38,548 bases of DNA from an uncultured Oscillospiraceae bacterium (GCA_934569045.1 CAKTJX010000025.1:1-38548); one strand, 5' to 3'. Positions 24,238-32,578 are shown, numbered from the stretch's first letter. A program made the numbers and translations. Notes: generated by a model from the letters alone, not told the origin.

Positions 24238-25040
24238 CCATCACAGAGCGGAAGGCTTTTCTGGAAACCTATCAGGGCCTGACCCCGGCAGGGAAAGGGT
24301 CCGCGGAGGCCCTGCGGGCCTTCCTGTCGGACTGCCGCCCGGAGGTATCCGCCGAGACCGTGGCGCTGGGCAATCCCCAGGGCATTTATGAGGCGCTCAC
24401 CGTCCGCGGCGGCGGCCGGACGGTCAAAGCCCGCTCCATCCGCCCGGCCGCGGCGGGAAAGCAGCCCTTGGTGCTGCTCTTTCACGATCTGAACCGGGGC
24501 GTCCGGGGCTGGCACCACATGACCCGCTTCCTGGCCCTGGGCTATGGCGTAGTAGCCCTGGAGGCGGCCCCCTTCCGGGAGGACTGGACAAAGCAGCCGG
24601 AGGCGGCGGACTTCCCCGACCGATACCGGGATGCATTGCTGCTGGCCAAGGCGGCGCTGGCGCTGCCCTGGGTGGATGCAGACCATGTGGTCACCTGCGG
24701 CGAGGGCTTCGGCGGCGGCCTGGCCATCTTGACGGCGGCCCTGCTGCCGGGGGCCCTTCGCTGCGCGGCCATCAACCCCCTGCCTGGAGACTTCCGGGGC
24801 CTGGGGATTGACAATATGGACGATGTGGACCTAACCCGCTTCGCCCCCCTCTGCCGGGGCAAAACCCTCATGGGCACCTGCCTCATGGACACCTACGCGC
24901 CCCCCAAGGGCCAGGCGGCCATTTACAATCACCTGAAGTGCGAAAAGAAATGGAAAATCTACCCCAAATACATCCACGAGCGGGTCAATTTCTTTGAAAA
25001 CGAATTCGTGGCCTTTTTGTTGGAGAGAATTACCAAATAA
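24234..25040 (+). CDS. CE7-like alpha/beta hydrolase lacking the catalytic serine
   Basis: 268-residue relative of the preceding esterase. Matching blocks are LLFHDLNRGVRGWHH against LQFHGYPGASRSW, CGEGFGGGLAIL against NGASQGGGLGLA, and MDTYAPPKGQAAIYNHLKCEKKW against ADVVCPPKTQCAVYNNLHCPKKR. The GxSxG elbow is GEGFG: Gly158 replaces the serine, while the acid (Asp219) and His248 positions remain. The N-terminus is shorter and diverged. It is probably not a hydrolase; a partner or regulatory subunit of the active esterase, or a ligand-binding protein, is possible. Reading frame and codon use look well maintained, arguing against simple decay. Confidence 0.8.
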   Translation: MTITERKAFLETYQGLTPAGKGSAEALRAFLSDCRPEVSAETVALGNPQGIYEALTVRGGGRTVKARSIRPAAAGKQPLVLLFHDLNRGVRGWHHMTRFLALGYGVVALEAAPFREDWTKQPEAADFPDRYRDALLLAKAALALPWVDADHVVTCGEGFGGGLAILTAALLPGALRCAAINPLPGDFRGLGIDNMDDVDLTRFAPLCRGKTLMGTCLMDTYAPPKGQAAIYNHLKCEKKWKIYPKYIHERVNFFENEFVAFLLERITK

Positions 25041-25044
25041 AAAC

Positions 25045-25095
25045 ACTCCCTTGGAAAATGCGTGAAAGCCACGAACTTCTCCAAGGGAGTTTGTC
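25045..25095 (+). terminator. Terminator of the esterase pair
   Basis: ACTCCCTTGGA (25045-25055) pairs with TCCAAGGGAGT (25080-25090), followed by TTGTCTCATTTTT. The loop is 24 bases and contains a small CGTGAAAGCCACG stem, giving a two-part hairpin. Confidence 0.7.
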
Positions 25096-25143
25096 TCATT
25101 TTTACGGAGGCGAGAAAGAGGGCTGTTGATTCAGTCCAATTCT

Positions 25144-25335
25144 TTAATATCTAAAGTCAAACATCTTTGCGGGGGATACTTCAAGTATATCACAGATGGC
25201 AAATATAACATCCATCGAAACGGCGCAGTCAGCCGTTTCAATGCGACTCATATGCGTCCTACTTATATTAATTAGCTCAGCAAGCTGGCTTTGTGACAAT
25301 CCTTTTTCCTTGCGGTAGTAGGCAATGTTTAAGCC
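25144..25335 (-). pseudogene. XRE-family helix-turn-helix regulator, 5' end missing
   Basis: On the minus strand about 64 codons read GLNIAYYRKEKGLSQSQLAE, continuing to DICDxLEVSPAKMFDFRY-like residues and a TAA at 25144. The helix-turn-helix (SQSQLAELI...SRTHMSRIE) and the conserved DVIFAICDILEV segment are intact. Relatives carry a few residues before GLNIAYYR, but no start codon exists here: upstream in this frame the sequence switches abruptly to BIG2-gene DNA running the other way. It is therefore a truncated remnant, more AT-rich than the flanking genes. Confidence 0.75.
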
Positions 25336-26813
25336 GTGGAAATGTGACTGGCGTTGGATATGGCAACGCGGTTATAACCTGTACGGCTGCGGATGATGAG
25401 TATATTTTTGCGGAAGCGTCCGTTCAGGTGGTATTGCCGGTGACAAAGGTTTCTTTGGACGCTGCAGAAGCAACGCTTCTATTAGCGGAGAGAGACCCGG
25501 CGGCAGCAAATACTACATTGAATTATTCTGTTGGGCCGGAGAATGCATACATCCAAGATGTTATGTGGTCATCGTCCAATGAGGATGTTGCAATTGTTGA
25601 CGAAAATGGTAGGGTTAGCGCAGTAGCGCCGGGTACCGCAACGATAACAGCGGTATCTAAGGATGATCAGCCTGTACCGCCCAGCGCAATGTGCAAAGTT
25701 ACGGTATTACAAGCAGTTTCGACAATCGAACTAGACGAAACAGATGTCACGCTAAATGTCTTTGGTGGCCAAAACTTGACCGCTGTTATTTTACCAGATA
25801 CTGCCAGCAAAAAGGATTTGATCTGGGAGTCGTCTGCACCTGAGATTGTAACTGTTTCTTCTAATGGCAGAATTTCTGCTGTCTCTACAGGTACGGCTAA
25901 GGTGACTTGTACTGCCGCAGACGGAAGCGGAAGCATGGCGGAATGCACGGTTACAGTGATTCAAATGGTTAATGCGCTCAAAATTGAAGCAGCATCTAAC
26001 ACAATTACAGTGAACAAGGGGGAGATTGTGGCCCTAAAAGCTACAGCAACCCCAGAAAATGCAACAAACAAAGACGTGACATGGGAGAGCTCTGATACTT
26101 CGGTTGCTACGGTTAATGCCAATGGTAAAGTGAAAGCTGTCAATGGCGGTGCGGCAACGATCACCTGTACTGCGGTTGACGGAAGCCAGAAAACTGCAAA
26201 AATAAATATCTACGTTCCAAGTATTGCGGTGGAAAAGCGCGAATATACCGTTGTGTCTAAGGATGGCCTGAAGATTCCTTTTAAATATTACGGAAAGTAC
26301 AATGATTTTTCCTTTACCCCAGAAAAATGTACATTTTTCAATGCGGAAGTTGAGAGAAATGGGGAGCAGGCCACTTTAACGATTATACCGGACAAATACG
26401 GCACGGCATCCATTACTTTGACAGATAAATCGGATAGTCGGAGTACAACGATTCTCACGATTCATGTGGAACACGGTGCCTGCTATGACTCCACGTCTTA
26501 TCCGGTAGGGGACTACACGAGCATTATGCGTTCTCCGAGCACCTATAAAGGGGAAGCTATGTCCGTGTATGGACGTGTCGTGCAGGTTTCGGATGGACTG
26601 TTTTATAAGGTTATGCGTGTTGCTACCCAGGGTAGGTGGGATAATATTTTCTATGTTACCTGTCTTGGAAATACCGCAGAAGGTGTTATTGAGGGAGACT
26701 ATATAACAATTTACGGTGAATGTGATGGAACAGAGACCTATACCACTGTAATGGGGGCATCTGTGACCATCCCCTCTATTGACGCGGAAAAGGTTTTTAT
26801 AGGAAGGCATTAA
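25336..26813 (+). pseudogene. BIG2 (Ig-like) repeat surface protein, 5' end missing
   Basis: About 490 codons in one open frame. A partial BIG2 domain (GNVTGVGYGNAVITC...) comes first, then three full BIG2 domains, with hallmarks VAIVDENGRVSAVAPGTATIT, EIVTVSSNGRISAVSTGTA and VATVNANGKVKAVNGGAATIT. A C-terminal segment of about 190 residues ends with an OB-fold-like region (MSVYGRVVQVSDGLF, GDYITIYGECDG). The only upstream start (GTG at 25293) lies in the antisense of the XRE fragment and gives no signal peptide. BIG2 proteins are normally secreted, so the N-terminus has been lost. Base composition is clearly more AT-rich than the neighbours, suggesting acquired DNA. Confidence 0.75.
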
Positions 26814-26933
26814 ATGTTAAGAAGGATATAAGGCGTTTGACGCTATATGGCAGTTTGTGTAGTGTTAAATGAGCCTGCTACGATGACCTAAAAAATACGA
26901 CAAGTAGAGAAAAATATATATCCTGAATAGTAA

Positions 26934-26971
26934 GGAGCGCGTTGCAAAATAATCGCAACGCGCTCCTTTTT
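26934..26971 (+). terminator. Terminator after the BIG2 gene
   Basis: GGAGCGCGTTGC pairs perfectly with GCAACGCGCTCC around AAAATAATC, followed by TTTTTAG. The 120 bp before it (26814-26933) hold no gene. Confidence 0.88.
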
Positions 26972-26978
26972 AGAATTC

Positions 26979-27086
26979 GTCCCGCAGGGACACCACAACC
27001 GCCCGAAGGGCGATTTCACCCGGTCGAAGACCGGATTTCACCTGTCTCACGACAGATTTCACCCAGCCCCCAGGCTGGATTTCATC
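26979..27086 (+). repeat. Five-module hairpin array, copy 3
   Basis: The modules are GTCCC/GGGAC (26979-26991), CGCCC/GGGCG (27000-27012), CCGGTC/GACCGG (27020-27034), CTGTC/GACAG (27042-27055) and CCAGCC/GGCTGG (27063-27078), each followed by ATTTCAC or ATTTCATC. It sits between the convergent BIG2 and ABC-ATPase genes, immediately after a terminator and 2 bp from the ATPase stop. Confidence 0.82.
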
Positions 27087-27088
27087 CC

Positions 27089-27865
27089 CTACAGCGATCC
27101 AGCCACGCAGACCTTCCGGCCCAGCTCCTCCAGATAGAGGATGTGCAGGTCGCTTTCGTAAATTTTCCGCAGCAGGGGCTCCTGGAGAATGTCCGCCGAG
27201 GTGCCCACCGTCAGGCAGCCGTCCCGGTCCAGCACCGCGGCTTTGCCGCCCAGCAAAATGGCGTGATCCGGCATATGGGTGGTCATCACCACGGCGTAGC
27301 CCTTGTCCGCCAGTTCCTTGACCATGCGGACGGTCCGCAGCTGGTTGCCGTAGTCTAAGTGGTTGGTGGGCTCATCGAACATGATGATCTTCGGCTGCTG
27401 GACAATGACGCGGGCGATGCTGGCCTGCTGCCGTTCGCCGCCGGAAATCTCCGTATAGGGCCGATCCGTCAGCTTGGAGATGTTCATGGTGTCCAAAACC
27501 TGGTCTACCAGGGCGTAATCCGCCTCGGAGGGCTTTTGGAACATGCCCAGGTAAGGGGCCCGGCCCATGACCACAAAGTCCCGAACGGTATAGCCGTAGG
27601 CGGGGGTGTGGGTCTGGGGCACATAGCCGATGACCCTGGCCACCTCCTTCAAAGGAATCTGGCGGATGTCCTTCCCCTCCAGCAGCACTTTCCCCGAGGA
27701 GGGGGTCAGTAGATTGGTCATGCAGTTCAGCAGCGTGGATTTTCCGGCGCCGTTGGGGCCCAGAATGGTCAGGATTTCCCCGTGATCCAGGGAGAAATTC
27801 ACATCTTTGAAGATGGTTCTGCCATGGTGATAGGAAAATTCAAGGTCTTGTACTTCCAGGATCAT
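27089..27865 (-). CDS. ABC transporter ATP-binding protein (FecE/BtuD type)
   Basis: 258-residue cytoplasmic ATPase of the iron-siderophore/cobalamin importer class. Walker A is GPNGAGKST at residues 36-44, the signature ISGGERQQ lies near residue 139, Walker B is IIMFDEPTNHLD near 157, and the switch His is in TTHMPDH. The start at 27865 gives MILEVQDLEFSYHHG and overlaps the permease stop by 4 bp (ATGA); a longer open frame upstream is a shadow of the permease. It is last in the five-gene nitrogenase-like operon and powers the importer formed with the two genes before it. Confidence 0.94.
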   Translation of the reverse strand: MILEVQDLEFSYHHGRTIFKDVNFSLDHGEILTILGPNGAGKSTLLNCMTNLLTPSSGKVLLEGKDIRQIPLKEVARVIGYVPQTHTPAYGYTVRDFVVMGRAPYLGMFQKPSEADYALVDQVLDTMNISKLTDRPYTEISGGERQQASIARVIVQQPKIIMFDEPTNHLDYGNQLRTVRMVKELADKGYAVVMTTHMPDHAILLGGKAAVLDRDGCLTVGTSADILQEPLLRKIYESDLHILYLEELGRKVCVAGSL

Positions 27866-28938
27866 GTCATCTTCATCCTTTGCTTCACCAGAATGTACAG
27901 ATAGAACGGCGCGCCGATCAACCCTGTCAGAATGCTCAGGGGAATCTCCAGCGTTGTGGCGCTCCGAGCCACCGTATCGATCAGCAGCATGAAGATGCTG
28001 CCCAGAACGCAGGATACCGGAATGGATTTCACGTTGTCCGGGCCCACCAGAATCCGGGACAGATGGGGAATCACCAGACCGACCCAGCCAATGGTGCCGC
28101 ACAGGCATACGGCGCAGGCGGTCAGCAGGGTGGAGCAGAGAATGATGACATTCCGGGTCAGCCCGATGCGGATGCCCAGGGTTTTTGCCTCCCGGTCCCC
28201 CAGGGACAGCAGGTTAATCTGCCAGCGAATGGCAATCAGAAGCGCCGCCGCTGCGACGATCGGGAGAATGATTGCCAGAACGTCACTCTGGGTGACCTTG
28301 GCAAGACTGCCCATCTGCCAGTAGGTAATGTCGGCCAGCTCGGTTTCCGGGTCCGCGATGTACTTGATGACGCCCATAATGGAGCTCATGATGCCGCCTA
28401 CAATCACGCCGGAGAGCACCAGCATGGTGACGGAATCGTTTTTCATCAGCCTCGGAATGGAAACCGTCAGCCCCACTGTCAGCATACCGAAGGCAAAGGC
28501 AAGCAGCTGAATGCCGGTGGCATTCAGGTGCAGCAGAATCGCAATGGCCGCGCCCACACAGGCGCCCGTGGAGACACCCAGCAGATCGGGGCTTACCAGG
28601 GGATTCTTAAAAACGCCCTGGTAAGCCACGCCGGACAGAGACAGAGCGCCGCCCACCAGAATGGCCGCGACAACCCGGGGCAGCCGCAGGGTATAGATCA
28701 CGCTTTCTGCCATGGCATCCCAGGTTCTGGGCAGCTCCGGCAGTCCAAGCAGCTTTCGCAGGCCGGAGTACAGCACCAGCACCGCATCCTTGAGATGAAC
28801 CGTATACCGGCCCGAACACAGGGCGACCAGCGTACAGCCAATCAGACATAAAATCACCATCAGCAGAAACGCGCGGTACTTTGCGCTGCTCATGGTCCGC
28901 CCGCTCATCTGGCTTGCTCTTTCTTCTGATCCAGTCAT
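27862..28938 (-). CDS. FecCD/BtuC-family ABC transporter permease
   Basis: 358-residue membrane permease of the type II importer class that carries siderophores, haem or cobalamin. Family motifs are LRLPRVVAAILVGGALSLSGVAYQGVFKNPLVSPDLLGVSTGAC in the first half (L-RLPR, G-QG--NPL--P-LLG) and GLVIPHLSRILVG in the second. About nine to ten transmembrane segments are visible after a hydrophilic N-terminus of about 22 residues. AAAGGGA lies 8 bases before the ATG. It follows the binding-protein gene by 12 bp. Confidence 0.94.
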   Translation of the reverse strand: MTGSEERASQMSGRTMSSAKYRAFLLMVILCLIGCTLVALCSGRYTVHLKDAVLVLYSGLRKLLGLPELPRTWDAMAESVIYTLRLPRVVAAILVGGALSLSGVAYQGVFKNPLVSPDLLGVSTGACVGAAIAILLHLNATGIQLLAFAFGMLTVGLTVSIPRLMKNDSVTMLVLSGVIVGGIMSSIMGVIKYIADPETELADITYWQMGSLAKVTQSDVLAIILPIVAAAALLIAIRWQINLLSLGDREAKTLGIRIGLTRNVIILCSTLLTACAVCLCGTIGWVGLVIPHLSRILVGPDNVKSIPVSCVLGSIFMLLIDTVARSATTLEIPLSILTGLIGAPFYLYILVKQRMKMT

Positions 28939-28950
28939 CCAGCGTTCCCT

Positions 28951-30123
28951 TTATTCATACATATCCGCGTGGAATACGTAATCCAGCTGCTCTTCCGTCA
29001 GGGTAACGCCGAAGTACTTCTGGATAAAGTCGCTTTCTTCCTGGCGCATATCAATTTCAGAGAAGATTTCGGGCTGGATGATGGAGGCCATGTACAGGTA
29101 GTACAGGGGCTTCTCAACCGTGTTGGGAGGGGTCCAGCGGTACAGGCTGATGGGCACCTTGTACACCCGGTGGTTGATGACCGCGTCCACATTGCTCCAA
29201 TCCTGGCCGTCGATTTTGTTTTCATACAGGTCGGCAGGGGTGCTGTCGTCCCAGTTGCTCAGGAAAATGATCTGGGGGTTGTACTTCAGAACTTCCTCCA
29301 TGGTGGGGGCGGACCGCTCGGCGGAAGCGCCCTCCAGCACAATGTTCTGGCCGCCCACCATCTCGGTGATCCAGGCATCCATGCCGCTGGCGTAAACGCT
29401 CAGATCATCCACAGTGGAGAAGGTCAGGACACGGGGCTTTTCATCGTCAGACAGGGCGGCTACCTGATCCTGCTTGCCGTCAACGTATGCCTCTGCCTCG
29501 TGATACCAGCCCATCAGCTCCTGGGCCCGGTCCTGGCAGTTCAGGACATCGCCCATCATCACGATCAGGCTTTCCAGAGATTCCATATCCTTGGCGCTCT
29601 TGAAGGCCGCAACGGGAATGCCAAGGCCGTTCAGCTGCTCAATGGTATCGGTTGCGGTATTCCAGCACAGCACCAGATCGGGCTTGACAGAGGCCAGCTC
29701 CTCCATGTTGATGCCGTTGCCGCTGACAATAGTGGTGTTTACATTCTCCAGCTCCGGGCACAGATCCTTCATCAGAGAGGCCTGCCAGCCGGTGTAGGCG
29801 CTCTTGGGAATGGCGGTCACGTTGTTCATGTGCCCCTGCAGCGCGTAGACAATGTTGGGGAATACGGGGCCCGTGATCACGATGGACTTGGGGGCGGCGG
29901 GTACCTGAACCTCATTGCCGGTGGCATCCACAACGGTCCGCATCTCCCCGTCCTCGGCGGCCTCGGTGGTTTCCGGAGCGGTGGTCTCGGCAGTGGTTTC
30001 CGGGGCGGCGGTGGTTTCCGGGGCGGCGGTGGTCTGGGTCTGGTTGGACCCGGCACAGCCGGCGGCACTGAAGACCATCAGCGCGGCCAGGAGACCTGCC
30101 AACAGTTTCTTGCTCAGTTTCAT
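28951..30123 (-). CDS. Metal-chelate/corrinoid-type ABC substrate-binding lipoprotein (FecB/BtuF class)
   Basis: 390-residue binding protein of the COG0614 class. The lipoprotein signal ends in VFSAAGC with the lipidated Cys at residue 23. A repetitive TTAAPETTAAPETT-type linker runs to about residue 57. The binding fold follows: VVDATGNEVQVPAAPKSIVI, MEELASVKPDLVLCWN and NWDDSTPADLYENKIDGQDW. It is tied to the nitrogenase-like gene by a 4-bp ATGA overlap, with AAAGGAG inside the end of that gene. The ligand is unknown; iron-siderophore, haem, cobalamin and other chelates all use this class. The nearby B12 riboswitch makes a corrinoid or another tetrapyrrole attractive. Confidence 0.9.
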   Translation of the reverse strand: MKLSKKLLAGLLAALMVFSAAGCAGSNQTQTTAAPETTAAPETTAETTAPETTEAAEDGEMRTVVDATGNEVQVPAAPKSIVITGPVFPNIVYALQGHMNNVTAIPKSAYTGWQASLMKDLCPELENVNTTIVSGNGINMEELASVKPDLVLCWNTATDTIEQLNGLGIPVAAFKSAKDMESLESLIVMMGDVLNCQDRAQELMGWYHEAEAYVDGKQDQVAALSDDEKPRVLTFSTVDDLSVYASGMDAWITEMVGGQNIVLEGASAERSAPTMEEVLKYNPQIIFLSNWDDSTPADLYENKIDGQDWSNVDAVINHRVYKVPISLYRWTPPNTVEKPLYYLYMASIIQPEIFSEIDMRQEESDFIQKYFGVTLTEEQLDYVFHADMYE

Positions 30124-31757
30124 GTTGTTTCTCCTTTGTACTGAATTTTTATATTTTCAACAAGCCAGGCGGAGCCTTTCCTGCCAAAAATCGAATAGGG
30201 TTCTTCTAGATTATGGCCCCCGGAAACGGCGGGGTCCGGCAGGGAAAGGAAGGGGCGGTCCCCCAGGTCGAAGACCGGGTCACCGACGATCAGATCGGCG
30301 TTTTCCGCAAGTTCTCTCAGAGAAGCCACGGAGTCAAAGAGGTGCAGCGGCAGACCCAGGCTGCCAAAGAACCGCTTTTGGGCCGGTGTGGGGGCGTAGA
30401 CACCCAGCACCGCCTCCCGGCAGCCCAGGCTGTCTTCCAGAAATTCTCCCATGCCGCGGATCAGCAGCGGCTCGCCGATGAGAAGCACCCGCTTTCCGGC
30501 AAGAAGCTGCTCTTCCTGTGCTTCCATGGCGGGCAGCGCCTCGTCATTCCGGCCCATGGCCTCATTGACCTGGGCCCGCCAGCGGAGCATCTGACTGGGG
30601 CCGAAGGGAATTCCGGCAATGTAGGGAACGCCATACTGCTTTTTCATCCACTCCGCCTGGGCAAGCCCTGCGGAGGAGACCACCCAGTTCAGCTGGGCAG
30701 CGGTATCCCGCCGGAAGCCGCCCCAGCCCCAGAAGCGGGCGGTGAAGCCCCGCCGCTGTAAGTGCTCAAAGCCGTGGGCCAGCTTCTCTGCCTTGCCCAG
30801 AATGGCACCGCAGTAGCCAAGAACATCGATTCGCCCCGGCTCCACGGCGACTGCGGGGCCGAGCACCTGCCGGGTGAGGTCCACCAGTGCCCGGGAGAGC
30901 CCTGGGGCCCCGGGGGTAAAGCCGTCGCAGCCCAGGTCAAAGCCGGGGACCCCGGACTCCCGAAGCACCTGCCCCCGATCCATGCCCACAAAGGCCGGAA
31001 CGGCGCTGCCCAGCAGCGCGGCGGTACTCCGCTTTTCCCCGGCGCTCTGGGCGGCAAAATCCGCGGCCAGGGCCTGGGCGACCAAGGGTTCTGCCCCCAT
31101 GGTGACCTGGAGATCGTTGAAGCGGGTGTGGCTCAGACGGTAGCGGTCCTTGGGCGTTCCCGCCGCCTCCAGCGCGCCGCCGCAGCCTCCCGCCGTCAGC
31201 AGGAAGGGCAGGGCATCCATGTTTTGCAGCGCGGAGCTGACAAAGTGGAAATCCGGCGCGGGGGGCGGGAAAAACCGGATTTCCTCCGGGATTTTCGCCC
31301 CGGTTTCCGGGATTTCGGCCAGAATTTGGGTGAGCACCTGGCCGGGTATCTGCCAGCGCTTGACCATGGGGCCCCGCAGCAGCGCCCGGACGGGAACCTT
31401 TCGGGGATTGTTGAGCTCCCGAAAAATGGATTCAAAATCCGTCTGACTCAGGATGTCCGCGCAGGAGGCGTAGACGATGATGCCCCTCAGCCCGGGGGTT
31501 TTCAAAACCTCGTTGAGAAATGCGCCCAATTGGGCCCCGTTCTCTCCGGCGGCATAGCTTTCCGCCGTTTGCAGGCAGGGGAAAAACTGGTGGGTCTTTC
31601 CCAGCCGGGCGGCCTCCAGGTACAGCGCCCGGATGCAGGAGAGGGACCCTGTGCCCACCAGGGCCAGATCGGGCCTCTGAAGAATCCGCTCCGGCAGGGA
31701 CAGCATCTTCGGGGCGCTCTGATCTTCTACAAAACAAATATGTTCCGCTTCACTCAT
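30120..31757 (-). CDS. Nitrogenase component 1-like oxidoreductase (NifD/NifK superfamily, single subunit)
   Basis: 545-residue protein of the nitrogenase component 1 superfamily. The N-terminal domain carries candidate iron-sulfur cysteines: Cys41 in VGTGSLSCIRAL, Cys61 in FFPCLQTAE and Cys99 in IIVYASCADIL (compare the NifK STTCMAE region), plus Cys8. A second conserved block has Cys192 in TAGGCGGALEA, followed by HTRFNDLQVTMGAEP. Two Rossmann-like halves follow. No second component-1 gene is present, so it may work as a homodimer, as CfbD does. It is encoded between the iron protein and the importer with ATGA overlaps on both sides. It is not NifDK: FeMo-cofactor ligands and nif genes are absent. 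The substrate is unknown. Confidence 0.85.
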   Translation of the reverse strand: MSEAEHICFVEDQSAPKMLSLPERILQRPDLALVGTGSLSCIRALYLEAARLGKTHQFFPCLQTAESYAAGENGAQLGAFLNEVLKTPGLRGIIVYASCADILSQTDFESIFRELNNPRKVPVRALLRGPMVKRWQIPGQVLTQILAEIPETGAKIPEEIRFFPPPAPDFHFVSSALQNMDALPFLLTAGGCGGALEAAGTPKDRYRLSHTRFNDLQVTMGAEPLVAQALAADFAAQSAGEKRSTAALLGSAVPAFVGMDRGQVLRESGVPGFDLGCDGFTPGAPGLSRALVDLTRQVLGPAVAVEPGRIDVLGYCGAILGKAEKLAHGFEHLQRRGFTARFWGWGGFRRDTAAQLNWVVSSAGLAQAEWMKKQYGVPYIAGIPFGPSQMLRWRAQVNEAMGRNDEALPAMEAQEEQLLAGKRVLLIGEPLLIRGMGEFLEDSLGCREAVLGVYAPTPAQKRFFGSLGLPLHLFDSVASLRELAENADLIVGDPVFDLGDRPFLSLPDPAVSGGHNLEEPYSIFGRKGSAWLVENIKIQYKGETT

Positions 31758-32578
31758 AGGGCTGCCTCCCGCATTTCACTGGCCCACTGGCCGAAGGCCT
31801 CCAGGGCCTCGTCTTCCATGGGCGTTGGCAGAGACTCCGGTGGGGTGTTTGGAATCGCCGCTGCGAAGCGCCGCAGGGCGGCGGCAGCCGCGCAGTCCGG
31901 GAAGGCCTCCACAACCAGCTGCCTGCGGCAGTCGGCCAGAGGAATTTCCCGGCACTGAGGCAGGGACAGGACTACCCGGGTTCCGGTCAGCGCGGCAAAG
32001 CGGCGGAGAATCTCCCAATCCACCTCGGTCTGACAGTGGTTCAGAATCAGACCGCCCATGAGGCTTTTCTCCGGGGTGGAAAAACGGCGGACGCCTTTTA
32101 GAATATTGTTGGCGGCGTAGAGCGCCATATAGTCCGCGGAGGTGACCACATACACCCGGTCCGCAAAGCCCTTGCGCATGGGCACCGAAAATCCGCCGCA
32201 GACCACATCGCCCAGCACGTCATAGACCACGGTATCCCAGCCCTCCGCCAGGACACCCAGACGCTCCAGGGCCTCTTCCATGGCGGTGATGCCCATTCCG
32301 GCGCAGCCCATCCCCGCCTGGGGACCTCCGGCCTCCACACAGGAGACACCGCAGCGGCCCGGAAAGACCAGGTTTTCCCGCCGGATATCCTCCGCCAGGG
32401 TATTCAGCTGGTGCAGCACCGTGGGAATCCGGATGTCCGTCAGCAGGCGGGTGGAGTCCGCCTTGGGATCGCAGCCGATATGCAGCACCCGCCCGCCCGC
32501 CATGGCCAGGGCCGCGGAGAGATTGGCAGCCACCGTGGATTTGCCGATGCCGCCTTTTCCATAAAACGCCAGATTCAT
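31754..32578 (-). CDS. NifH-like iron protein (nitrogenase reductase family)
   Basis: 274-residue ATP-dependent electron donor of the NifH/BchL/CfbC family. The deviant P-loop GKGGIGKST is at residues 8-15 or so. GCDPKADSTRLL at 35-46 is switch-like. Both 4Fe-4S cysteines that bridge the NifH dimer are present: Cys92 in GGPQAGMGCAGMG and Cys127 in VLGDVVCGGFSVPMRKG. The C-terminal half is more diverged than NifH. AGGAGG precedes the ATG. It is the first gene of the operon, divergent from lysR by 79 bp, and should pass electrons to the component-1-like partner encoded next. Confidence 0.93.
   Translation of the reverse strand: MNLAFYGKGGIGKSTVAANLSAALAMAGGRVLHIGCDPKADSTRLLTDIRIPTVLHQLNTLAEDIRRENLVFPGRCGVSCVEAGGPQAGMGCAGMGITAMEEALERLGVLAEGWDTVVYDVLGDVVCGGFSVPMRKGFADRVYVVTSADYMALYAANNILKGVRRFSTPEKSLMGGLILNHCQTEVDWEILRRFAALTGTRVVLSLPQCREIPLADCRRQLVVEAFPDCAAAAALRRFAAAIPNTPPESLPTPMEDEALEAFGQWASEMREAAL

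Noticed and set aside
26979..27086. Hairpin array considered as a CRISPR
   Set aside because: The recurring unit is a 7-base linker, and the intervening sequences are themselves palindromes shared between copies, not unique spacers; no cas genes are present.
29938..30068. Regular repeat in the minus-strand binding-protein gene (TTAAPETT units), considered as a tandem repeat or CRISPR
   Set aside because: It is the Thr/Ala/Pro/Glu linker of a lipoprotein, in frame and without spacers.
27089..32578. True nitrogen fixation genes
   Set aside because: There is only one component-1-like protein, no FeMo-cofactor ligands or nifE/N/B genes, and strong divergence from NifD/NifK; a nitrogenase-like reductase is the supported call.
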